A stretch of 64,000 bases of DNA from Lichina pygmaea (taxonomy: Eukaryota > Ascomycota > Lichinomycetes > Lichinales > Lichinaceae), in the NCBI GenBank assembly GCA_963422465.1, contig OY730175.1, forward strand, positions 1,240,001 to 1,304,000, written 5' to 3'. This document shows, piece by piece, positions 34,281 to 43,358 of this stretch. Each line of letters begins with the position of its first letter. Position 1 is the stretch's first letter. The position numbers and the translations under genes are program-made. The notes under the pieces were generated by a model. That model saw only the letters and a program-made list of their open reading frames with translations. It had not been told where the DNA came from and did no database searches.

Positions 34281-35856
34281 AATCATTTCTATTCCGGGTT
34301 TTTTTTGGGGTGTCACTGGGGGAGTTTGTGGCGTGGCTGATGGCCGGTCGTGTCTTTGTTCTTATTTTTTTCTTTGCTGTTTACGTCCTCGGGTTTGAGT
34401 TATGGGACACCACACACACGGGCTTATTTGGGCCGTGGCCGTCGTCGATGCTTTAGGATTGGATCCCCAGATCATCGTCGCTGTTTCCGGTTGGCTGGTT
34501 TTGGTCACCACCGCTCTCATGCCACGACTACCTCACCAGCGGACGTTCCAGTCTAGGCCTTGCACTCGTCTGATCATCATCTACGGGAGTACTTCGGTAC
34601 AGTACAGTACAATGCTCTCCGGATGTGGCATGATAAAGACATGTTCCGAGAGAGAGCAACATGGGCAATGGCCAAGCCAGATCTCGGCCGCCACGGTCAC
34701 TTTTCATAGCTGGCTGTCTCTTATTTCTATCGATTTCTCTGCTACTGTGGACCTTGGCTAAGGAACGAGCACCTTCGCTCAGCGTCCCACACCTGTACCT
34801 CGACTCGAGCGAACTCTGTTAATTTGGTCGGGTCTTCTCGAATCAGAGCGGCGTTCCTCTGGAATGGAGAACTCAGACTCAGAAGACGCTGGGCTGTGGT
34901 CTGCACAACTGTTTGGTACGACGAGGCGGCCACCGGATGCGTTGCGCATGGTCGCCTCGGAAGGCGGAGCCCTGGACAAGATGTCCGTTTTCGGACATCT
35001 TGTCTGTTCCATCTCCGCACTCGACAATCCGCCAGCTGCTTCATGCATTGTCATGAACGGTCGTGCCAGCGTCCATTCCGATGTCCTATCGTCGGGACAC
35101 ATCCCGATCGACCAAGCTCGATCCCGATGTATCTTCCATTGATGACGGTCCCGAGCACAGCGAGCAGAGCAATGAACTTGCTCGGTGGTCGTCCAAGACG
35201 ACACCGACGTTCTCTAGGTCTTTGAGCATGTCCCTGCTCAGGAGGTTCAATGGTTGGTCAAACAATGAGATGCTTTCATCTCCATGCTTCGTCCTCGAAT
35301 GCGATGACGCCTTATATACAATCAATCTCCTCGGGGTCAGCTCCCCTCCTTTCACGACGGGTTCTGCTCGGTCTCATCGTCCAATTGCTCTTCGCCACAT
35401 ACGCTCTTCCAGCAGCGCAATCCCTCTTCGACATCTACTTCGGTGCTAAGCAAGCAGCGATGGGTTCGAGATCTAGCGGCTCCTCGCCGGTGGCGCCACC
35501 AGCACATGATCCCAGCCGTGACTTCGTCCGACATCCCTGTGGGTACAGAGGCACCAGCATTGATGAGAATGTCGAGGAGCGCATGGAACAAGAACTTGCG
35601 TCGATCAGGAAGACTCGGAAGAGACTACTGAAGCGGAGGATGGAAGGTCGGTCGCGAAGTCTTCCTAGCACGGTGATGAGTATCGCTCACAGAAACTCTG
35701 CTGGTATCTGCTGGTAGATCGCGGTATCACATCTCGAGGGGCACGACCAAGGTTCGAAGCTCGAATCTCGACTTATCAGCGCTCTGCTGACTTTATGCAA
35801 TGTGATGCAGCGAGCAAGATGTTGCCTGGGTTCGTGAGGTTGTTCCTCTTTTCAAT
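34281..35856. other. Intergenic, tRNA to SET gene; possible upstream exons
   Basis: No gene is firmly supported. Open frames at 34864-35142 and 35460-35717 (the latter with a charged stretch EERMEQELASIRKTRKRLLK) might be upstream exons of the SET-domain gene, since the SET frame stays open a short way upstream of its ATG to an AG acceptor near 35811. I could not find a donor in the right phase. A perfect 13-bp inverted repeat lies at 34975-35004. Confidence 0.45.
34975..35004. other. Perfect 13-bp stem, 4-nt loop inverted repeat
   Basis: GACAAGATGTCCG is followed by TTTT and then its exact reverse complement CGGACATCTTGTC. As RNA it would form a strong hairpin. It is not followed by a T-run, so a terminator role is not suggested. 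Confidence 0.9.
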
Positions 35857-37377
35857 ATGGAAGACGCCATGAAGCAAGTCGAGACCCGCCGAGCATTCTT
35901 GGCCGGCATCTACAAGGACCTCGACCACATAGCCGTGGCGAGCTCGGTTCCGAAGTGGCCACATGCGAAGGAGACACTGGATACGTTCAGCAAGATGCTC
36001 TTCACCTACATGGGCGCGAATCAAGACGCAGTCCAGCCGCCGAGGATGGCGGTTTTAAGCGCCGCCTGGCTCGGCTTGGCCCTCGGCGAAGCCTTGAACA
36101 GACCGGTGTGGCACGAGCAAGTCTGGGGCCATTTCGGCGACAGCGTGAGGGCTGCAGTCAACCAGTACCAGGCTGTCAGCGACCGCGGCGGATATGACGA
36201 TCAGAGCCAGCTGCGAGCCTTTGCCGAGCGCGAAAAGCGGGAGGTGTACCGGTTCTGGTACACGGCGAACAAGCTCGGGTGGATGATGCTGAGCATCCTC
36301 GCGTATTCGCCGTCCTTCCGGACAGCGGCGAGAACGCTCGACACCGACACCTGGGGCGGCCTCTTTGTCGACATTGACTACCTCTCGGCGAGCATCGAGA
36401 TGTTCGCCAAGAGCAGAGGCATCGACTGGGAGTCCGTCCTCGCGACCGCGCCTTTCTCGGCGGACAAGTTCGACGTCTACGAGATCATGAGCAACTACGA
36501 CATGAAGTTCAGTCACCCGCACGAGTATTTCCTTCCCTTGCACGGCATTCCGATGCGGTTGGCGTTCGAAGGCAGGCAGCAGGAGAACGTTGGCGAGTGC
36601 ATCTTCGACCAGGAGCTCTTCAACAGCGACAAGCCCGAAAACTGGCCAGCCGAGCTCGACTGGCCGTGCGATCCGACAAAGATTCCGGCCGAGACGATCA
36701 TCTGCCCCGGATGCAAGAGACAACAGTGCACGACGTGCTGGCCGAGACGATGCTTCGATCCGCTCGTCGAGATTATCGAGTTCCCCGAGCGCGGACGCGG
36801 CGTGCGAGCGCTCGAGCGGATACCGGAGAACACCATCCTCGGCGAGTACGTCGGCCTCATCCTGCCGTGGGATCAGCAGGACGACACGGTGTACAACCTC
36901 GAGATCACGGTGCGGGGCATCGTCGCGGGCGCCTTGTGCGCGAAGCGCTTCGGCAACTGGACGCGTTACATCAACCACTCGTGCGAGTACAACACCGTCT
37001 TCCAGACAGGCTGGTTCGGCGGACGACAGCGCGCCGTCGTCGTGTCGACGCGCGTGATCGAGCCCTTTTCCGAGATCAGCATCGACTACGGCTCGGACTA
37101 CTGGACCGACCAGCGCTTCTGCTTGTGCAAAGCCGACACGTGCAGGTACAGCACTGTCGAAGACGTCAAGAAGCACCGAACCATTCCGCTCTCCCCCAAA
37201 AAGAAGCCTTCTCGTCCTGGTCCGGGTCCTGGTCCTCGTCGTAGTCCTCGTCCTTATCCTCCTCATCCTCGTTCTCCTCATTCTTCATTTCCAACTCAAC
37301 AGCGAAATTCGGGCTTTGGCGGCTGGCGCGGTCACTACGACGATGACGATGATGAAATGGATACTACCTCCGGGTAG
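35857..37377 (+). CDS. SET-domain protein (putative lysine methyltransferase)
   Basis: One uninterrupted exon of 506 aa from ATG 35857; upstream exons are possible. Residues 1-280 form a largely helical N-domain of unknown family. A Cys cluster follows (ICPGCKRQQCTTC, about 286-298). The SET domain starts near residue 309 with ERGRGVRALERI and LGEYVG, contains RYINHSCEYN (about 370-379; NHSC builds the SAM pocket) and SIDYGSDYW (about 408-416), and ends in a post-SET-like CLCKADTCRY. The tail is Pro/Arg/Ser-rich and acidic at the end. SET enzymes use SAM to methylate lysines on histones or other proteins; the target is unknown. It resembles the many uncharacterised SET proteins of Pezizomycotina rather than SET1, SET2 or DIM-5. 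Confidence 0.85.
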   Translation: MEDAMKQVETRRAFLAGIYKDLDHIAVASSVPKWPHAKETLDTFSKMLFTYMGANQDAVQPPRMAVLSAAWLGLALGEALNRPVWHEQVWGHFGDSVRAAVNQYQAVSDRGGYDDQSQLRAFAEREKREVYRFWYTANKLGWMMLSILAYSPSFRTAARTLDTDTWGGLFVDIDYLSASIEMFAKSRGIDWESVLATAPFSADKFDVYEIMSNYDMKFSHPHEYFLPLHGIPMRLAFEGRQQENVGECIFDQELFNSDKPENWPAELDWPCDPTKIPAETIICPGCKRQQCTTCWPRRCFDPLVEIIEFPERGRGVRALERIPENTILGEYVGLILPWDQQDDTVYNLEITVRGIVAGALCAKRFGNWTRYINHSCEYNTVFQTGWFGGRQRAVVVSTRVIEPFSEISIDYGSDYWTDQRFCLCKADTCRYSTVEDVKKHRTIPLSPKKKPSRPGPGPGPRRSPRPYPPHPRSPHSSFPTQQRNSGFGGWRGHYDDDDDEMDTTSG

Positions 37378-37652
37378 GAAAATCTGTAGTTAATTTAGCC
37401 CGTGGGGGGGCCAGCCTAAGAGGACCGTCGGAGCCAAGAAGTAAGTAGGTAAATTGACCGGGGGGGGTTTAAGCGCATCACGTGTAGGTAAGATGGGAGG
37501 AGGAAAGAAGAGGAAGGCGGTATTTCTTCGACAGGTTTCGCAGACGTCAAGAGTTCCCATCGCCGGCGCGTTCCTGCCAGCACTGGGTTGGAAGGGAGAG
37601 GATCCTTTTTCACTTTGTCTACATTTTGTCATGTCTAGTTTTTGATCACGAT

Positions 37653-37852
37653 NNNNNNNNNNNNNNNNNNNNNNNNNNNNNNNNNNNNNNNNNNNNNNNN
37701 NNNNNNNNNNNNNNNNNNNNNNNNNNNNNNNNNNNNNNNNNNNNNNNNNNNNNNNNNNNNNNNNNNNNNNNNNNNNNNNNNNNNNNNNNNNNNNNNNNNN
37801 NNNNNNNNNNNNNNNNNNNNNNNNNNNNNNNNNNNNNNNNNNNNNNNNNNNN
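37653..37852. other. Assembly gap of 200 N
   Basis: Exactly 200 N, a length typical of a scaffolding placeholder. The right edge is a T homopolymer (37853-37861). True size and content are unknown. Confidence 0.98.
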
Positions 37853-37861
37853 TTTTTTTTT

Positions 37862-38162
37862 CCTTGTGATCGGTCTCCCCTATGAAATATGACGTGCCCG
37901 GTTGTCGAGAAAGAAAGAAACTTGTCAACGGGCTTGTTCATTGGACTACGTACCTTGGGTCTTCCTAAAAGGAGAGGTGTGGGAGGGGGAGGACGAGAGG
38001 GGGGGGGGGGGGATTCAACACCCTCTCTTCGACCCCTTTTCCCTGCTCAGATGGATGACGCTCCTTGGTCCACTTCATTCATGGGTCCTGTCATCCACTC
38101 CACTCCACCCCCATGCTCATCCATCTCACAATCTCACAAACAGAGCCATACCACAGATCCAG
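37862..38162. other. Spacer after the gap
   Basis: No gene seen. It contains a G homopolymer of about 14 at 38000-38013 and the 3' trailer of the arsenite methyltransferase gene. Confidence 0.5.
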
Positions 38163-39201
38163 CTACGTGGCCGCACCAGGTTTGACGGCGTAGATCTTGT
38201 ACGAGGCTGAGGGCACATGTGGTATGTATCTTGTGATCAGCTCTGGCGGGACACAAAGGTAATGACGAGGGAATTTTGGAAGGGGGGGAGGGGAGGGGAC
38301 TGCGACGAGTGGTGGATGGGACGTGGATGTTGCAACAAAGAGAAGATGAAAGAGTGCTGCGAAGGGAGAGAGGAACAAAAGAAGGACGGAGAGGAGAGCG
38401 GTCGACGAAGACGGGACATGAGACAATGACGCAACCCGCTCTGGGGAACAGTGAACTCTCGAGATGGGCAGATGACCACTCACCGACCCACTCGTTCAAA
38501 TCCTCGTCTGCGAGCGTGTCATATACGTCCTTTCCCAGCGTCGTCATTGTTGTCGTTGCTGTTGTCGTTGCTCGAGGAGGAGGAGGAGGAGGAGAAGCAG
38601 CGCAACACAAAGCCGCGCGAGACGCACGACTAGCAGACGCAGGCTTGCGGCAAGACTTTTCGTCGAGCTCGGAGCTCGCAGGAGGACAGCAGCCCAAGCG
38701 GCTTCCTGTATGACGGGCCTCGTCGCCGTCGGACCTCGTCGCCGTCGCGCCCAAGGCGTCTTTGTACACGTTCAGATCGGCGCCGGTGTCCATGATCAGA
38801 ACATCTGATTTCGGAGTGGCCCGTCGCCCGTCAGCGGTAGGTACGGTACGAGCACTGTACTTCGCTCCCAAGGCGGTACAGTATCTCTGGCCTCGGTTGA
38901 CAAAAGGTGCCGATGCGAACAAAGTACGCTACACGAACCGCCGAAGCCCGCCTTCCTGAGATAGCTATCGTAGCGCCCGACCGTGCTCGCGCCGCCGATG
39001 CAGGCCGCGTACAGCGACATGTCGCGCCGCATGTGCTCGGGCATGTCGCGCTTGGCCAGCAGGTCGCTGATGGCAACGCGGCCGCCGGGTCGGAGCAGCC
39101 GGAACATCTCGTCGAACACCTTCTGCTTGTCGTCTTCCGGCACCAGACTCACGACGCAGTTGCTGATGATGCAGTCTGCGACCACGGGCCCTAGCGCCGC
39201 G

Positions 39202-39234
<33 letters not shown>

Positions 39235-39917
39235 AATGACGACGATAAACACGGGACGTCGGGCGTCTCCACGGCGATGTGCGTGATGCTCGACTCCACG
39301 AAGAAGGCGTTTTTGAGACCAGCTTTTTCGGCGTTGGCGCGTGCTCGATGCAACATGTCCTGTCGCCGGCATGAGCTGAGGAGCGCAGTCGAACGTTGAA
39401 CTCCACACGTCGACTCGATGGACGAGCCTCGATCGCGGGGTTCGTGAACGAATCACCCCACCTTGCTCATGTCAACGCCGATGACCCTGCCGGTTGGCCC
39501 AACCTTCTTCGCCGCGAGGAGCACATCAAAGCCGCCTCCGGAGCCTAGATCGACGACAGTCTCTCCCTGCGACGACAGCCCGTCAGCAAATATCGCGCAC
39601 AACCGACGAACAACATCCTGACTCGAGCAACCGATGCCTTACTCGCAACCAGCAGCCCGTCCTTCGCCATCAGAATGGACATGACACACACGCACACGCA
39701 CACGCACACGCACCTCTTTCAGCCCAGCCACGGCCAGCGGATTGCCGCAGCTGACGCCGAGGTTGGCGCCGTCGGGAAGCGCGGCCAAGTCGTCGGCGGC
39801 ATACCCAAAAGCGGCAGCGATTGTCGCGTAGCGCTCGCGGCCGCGCTGGCTGTTCTCCTGTCGGGCCACTTGTCCGTAAAGCTCGCGCACGCTGTCGTAG
39901 ATGGCTTGTTGGCCCAT
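38163..39917 (-). CDS. arsM: Arsenite S-adenosylmethionine methyltransferase (ArsM/Cyt19-like)
   Basis: Five minus-strand exons (39714-39917, 39462-39566, 38939-39359, 38484-38804, 38163-38206) give 364 aa. The SAM-binding motif is [16 protein letters not shown] (exon 2). The three cysteines that bind As(III) in known ArsM enzymes are all present: Cys57 (SCGNP), Cys171 (IISNCVV) and Cys223 (AACIGGA). The protein should methylate arsenite stepwise to methylated, partly volatile arsenicals in the cytosol. A Ser run (about residues 142-155) interrupts the Rossmann part, and a Pro/Thr-rich insert precedes the end; both are unusual for the family. The end, [13 protein letters not shown], is typical. 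Intron 1 starts with repeated GTGCGT. A bZIP gene lies about 700 bp upstream on the same strand. Confidence 0.92.
39684..39713 (-). repeat. GTGCGT microsatellite at the arsM intron-1 donor
   Basis: Read on the minus strand, intron 1 begins with four perfect GTGCGT units followed by GTGTGT. Each unit is itself a valid 5' splice site in the same phase. Confidence 0.9.
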
Positions 39918-40618
39918 TGGCTGCTCAACGTACTGTAGACCGGGGAGAGTACGGGTACGAGTGCGGTACGCGCGCGACGTCTTCAGATGTGTTTGGGCTT
40001 GGTGTGCTTGCGTAGCTGAGCATGCCTTCTACCGAGCTGTGCCGGGGTGGGTTGTGAGCGGTCGCCATGAGAGGTAGGGAGCGAGGATCTTTGGCATGAA
40101 CAGTCCCTTGTGCAGAGGACATGCAAAGGCCGGAACAGGGGATATGGTGACGGTGACATTGGTCGTATGTCGTCCATTGCCATCTCGACACTTGGTGACC
40201 AGCTGGTGCTGTTGCCCGGCGTACGTCACAGGCTGGGGTTGAGTGTCGTCGCTGGACCAACCCGTCTTGGGCGTGTGCTCTACCCGAGACTGCTGCGCTT
40301 TGGACATCATACGTCATGTTGTTCGATCATGGTCCCATCGTCCATGCTGATGGCACTGACGCCGCCGTTGGTCGGTGACATGTCGCATGTCACCAGCTAC
40401 CATGAGGGCGTTACGAGACGCTAGATATAACATCTCGACGATGCTGCACTTCTCCACTTCCCAGCCTGCAATACTGTGTATTGTAGCAGCTCACCTACCC
40501 ACAGGGCCTCCTGACAACAAAGAAACAGTCGGAGTTCATGTCCGCTAGGAGCTGGACCGTGCCAGGGTCAGATGACTCGAGGAGGGAAAAGATGCCGATT
40601 GACACTCCAAGCGAACAT
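39918..40618. promoter_or_regulatory. Intergenic between bZIP 3' end and arsM start
   Basis: 700 bp without a gene; it should hold the arsM promoter and the bZIP terminator. A short GTAC patch lies at 39930-39970. No arsenic-responsive element was identified. Confidence 0.45.
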
Positions 40619-41553
40619 CTAGCCCAAAATCCGGTAGAGCAGGCTGTAGAGCAACGTGTTCTCGACCCTGCACGAACTGTGGTCGCCGTCGCCCTTTCTG
40701 AACCCCATGCGCAACTCGCTGACGATCTCGGACAGGTTGACGTTCTTGTGGTTGAAGCTGGATATGAGCTTGAACGCCACCGAACACAGCGTCGTCGACG
40801 GGTCTGGGCCGTCGTACTGCTGGCACTCGCCGACCCTGTAGCTGGCGTCAAGCTCTGGCACGTCACATGGAGACGGTTCTTCGGAGAGCGTTGGGCGAGT
40901 CAGGAGCCTCTTCGGCGACGCGCTTTGTCCTCCAATGTCGTCCAGGTCTCCCAGAAGCGAATCTGCCGCGGCCATGTCCAGCTCGTACGGCTCTTCGGCC
41001 CCATGAAAGCTGCCATCCGTCGCAGGTTCATCCGGCAATCTTGTTGCACCGGCATCCAGATCGTCGCGGAAAGATGCGCTTCCCTGACCTCCTGTCAGCC
41101 GTGACTCCTGCGCTTGCCACCCGGCTAGACCTGCCACTGTCTCCGTCCACAGCTTCAATGCCGCCGATGACGCCTCGACGGCTCTCTGTAGGCTCTCGCC
41201 GACGGCAGCCTGCTTGTTGTTCGCTGCACCTAGCGCACCAGCACCTGGGTTGGCGTGGACGGCGCTGGATACTGGGGCTTGGAGCATCGCTCTTAGATCC
41301 CTGTTCTCCTGCTCGAGCTTCCCGACCCTGTGCTGGAGTTCCAGCATGGCGTCGTTGCTGGGCATCCGCTCGAGCTCCTTCACCCTCTGTTCCAGCTCGG
41401 AGATGTACTGCTGCTTGCGCGCTCTGCATCGTTGCTGGTTGACTCGCACTCGGGCGAGTGTAGCGGCCTTGTGATGGTCAGCGAAGTGGTCATGGCAGGC
41501 TGCGCTCCCTCTGGGGTCATCCCAACCTTTCTGTGCTCTGTGGAGTTGGACAT
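40619..41553 (-). CDS. bZIP transcription factor
   Basis: Two minus-strand exons (41527-41553 and 40619-41467; 59-bp intron) give 291 aa. The splice joins MSNSTEHRK to AATLARVRVN, placing a compact bZIP domain at the extreme N-terminus. The basic region is RVRVNQQRCRARKQQYI (about residues 15-31), followed by leucine-type heptads ELEQRVKELE, MLELQHRVGKLEQENRDL. The C-terminal part, TTLCSVAFKLISSFNHKN and CRVENTLLYSLLYRI, is the domain found after the bZIP in a large Pezizomycotina-specific group of uncharacterised regulators. It binds DNA as a dimer in the nucleus; targets are unknown. Its position directly upstream of arsM suggests, but does not show, a link to arsenic or stress response. 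Confidence 0.88.
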
Positions 41554-43358
41554 GCCAGTGGCTCTCTTGTCGACCAGGGCGACCAATCGCTGTTGCTTGA
41601 CGCGCCACACGTACAACACATTACGTTATGCCGGGAGCTGCAGCAACGAAGTGGAAGGATAAACCCGTCTTCGGGCCAAAAACCCCCCTTGTCAACCACG
41701 CCGTCATGATGGGTGACTAATGGTGCGATCGTACCGACAGCTATAAGACCACTCGTACACGCGGCGTCTCACTAACCGGGACCACCACTGGGAGAACGTA
41801 CGAGTATGTCCTCGCGCGCCAGTCGCTATACTCACGAAGATGGCCGTTGATAGATGGTGGTGTTGTACGCAGACTTTTATCGTGAACTGTAGCAGACGTA
41901 CATACGTACGGCCATACTTGGGGTAGCTTACTCTCCGGTCTCGACTTGCCGCCTACGATTACTTGTATGAGTACTGCACTGCTCAGGTGTACCACGTGAC
42001 ATCAGAGGCTTCCAATTTCCTATTTGGGCAGCGCAATATAATATTGTGGGTGGAAAATGCCAGCTCGACCGTGCTCTTGGGAGCTCACAGATAGGTCTCA
42101 CGTGATACCGCGCGGTATCTACCTACCGAACCTACCGCACCACAAGTGCTGGGAAATCGACTAGAGAATAGAGATAATAAGCTGAGGAGACTTCGTACGT
42201 CGGAGGCGTGGAGCCCAGTCTTTCGCCAGTGCCATTTCGGCTCCACGAGACTCCGTAGACTAGCCAGTACCAGGTGTACTCGTACAGCGGACATAACTTT
42301 ACGTGTATACGCCTAGTAAGCTGAAAAGCTCGCAACACTATCAAATTGATATGGTCACATCGCTTCCCAGGCACGCCAGCCACGCCAGCCATCGTGGATC
42401 TAGTCCCTGAGCTCCTCGATGCAGCAGCAACCCCAAAGTGACAGCAGATGACTCGAAATAAGTGTCCTGTCGCCAGGCAGTCGTTGATGCCAAAGGGGGC
42501 ACACAGAATTCCGAGTTGGGCGAGCGCAAGTATCTAGATGTCTCAAGAGTTTTGACAAATCGGCTCCGAAATTCTCTTTGGGGTCGTGTTGCACGCACAC
42601 CCCCCCTTTACTGGACGCACACCCATAATCTTTCTGTATGCACATCGCCTGGATTCCTGTCGCTGTCACTACTATACAGAGCCTCTATATTCATGAGAGC
42701 TTTGTACGTATGTATTACCCAGAGAATTCAGGTCCTGAGCGCTACCTTCAGGTTGCAAGTCTCCGCCTCTGATGTCTCTGATGAAAGCTCCGGCCACTCC
42801 GAGGTCCACCACTGCTGCTGGGGGCCAAGCGTCCAAGACTCCAGTGTATGTAACCTACCTCCGTAGTGGTACACACGTAGCACATAGACCCATGCCCAAT
42901 AACGACACTTGCCTTTTTGACTCCAGAAGTCTCCCCCTCACGCTCTCCCATCATTCGACAGTGAGGATTCAAATGATCAGCAACCTCCCACTGGCCCCAC
43001 CTTAGACTTCAAGCTCTTAGTACCATCATCCAGGCGTCAGATATCAGGTGGCAGATACCAAATAGCACGCCTTACACACTTGGCGTACCTGGCATGTCCG
43101 GCCTGTTGGTATGGTATGGTATTCCTACTCCGTTTCAGAGCTAGCTACTGCTAGACTATGCCGGGAACACTGTGTAGCCGTGTAACAAGGAAAACCTCTA
43201 GGCCCTAGAGCTGCAAGATCAAGAGAGACCTCTAGGCTCCAGGGCCCAAAGGGCGAAAAACTTTATTGTCCCACACGTCTCTAGCGACGGTAAACTGCTG
43301 GGATAACGGTTGAACAAGAAAGGAGGTCTGTAGCAGCAGAAACCTCGAGATTCCTTAT
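41554..43358. other. Intergenic, bZIP to LINE ORF1
   Basis: No supported gene. It holds one copy of a dispersed repeat (about 42286-42585) and, next to the LINE ORF1, its 3' flank on the minus strand with an AATAAA signal (about 43263-43268) and a duplicated ACCTCTAGGC word (43191-43240). Confidence 0.5.
42286..42585 (+). repeat. Dispersed repeat, copy 1 (long form)
   Basis: The left part (AGCGGACATAAC, then ATACGCCTAGTAAGCT) and the right part (ATGTCTCAAGAGTTTTGA, then CGGCTC) match 51173-51315 in the same order and orientation. Copy 1 has about 170-190 bp more in the middle. Family unknown; no coding capacity seen. Confidence 0.7.

Noticed and set aside
36055-37281. 408-codon minus-strand frame
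   Set aside because: Antisense to the SET-domain gene; begins in an Arg/Thr repeat and has no domain.
38917-39456. Val/Arg-rich alternative frames over the Ser run of arsM
   Set aside because: Same trinucleotide repeat read in other frames.
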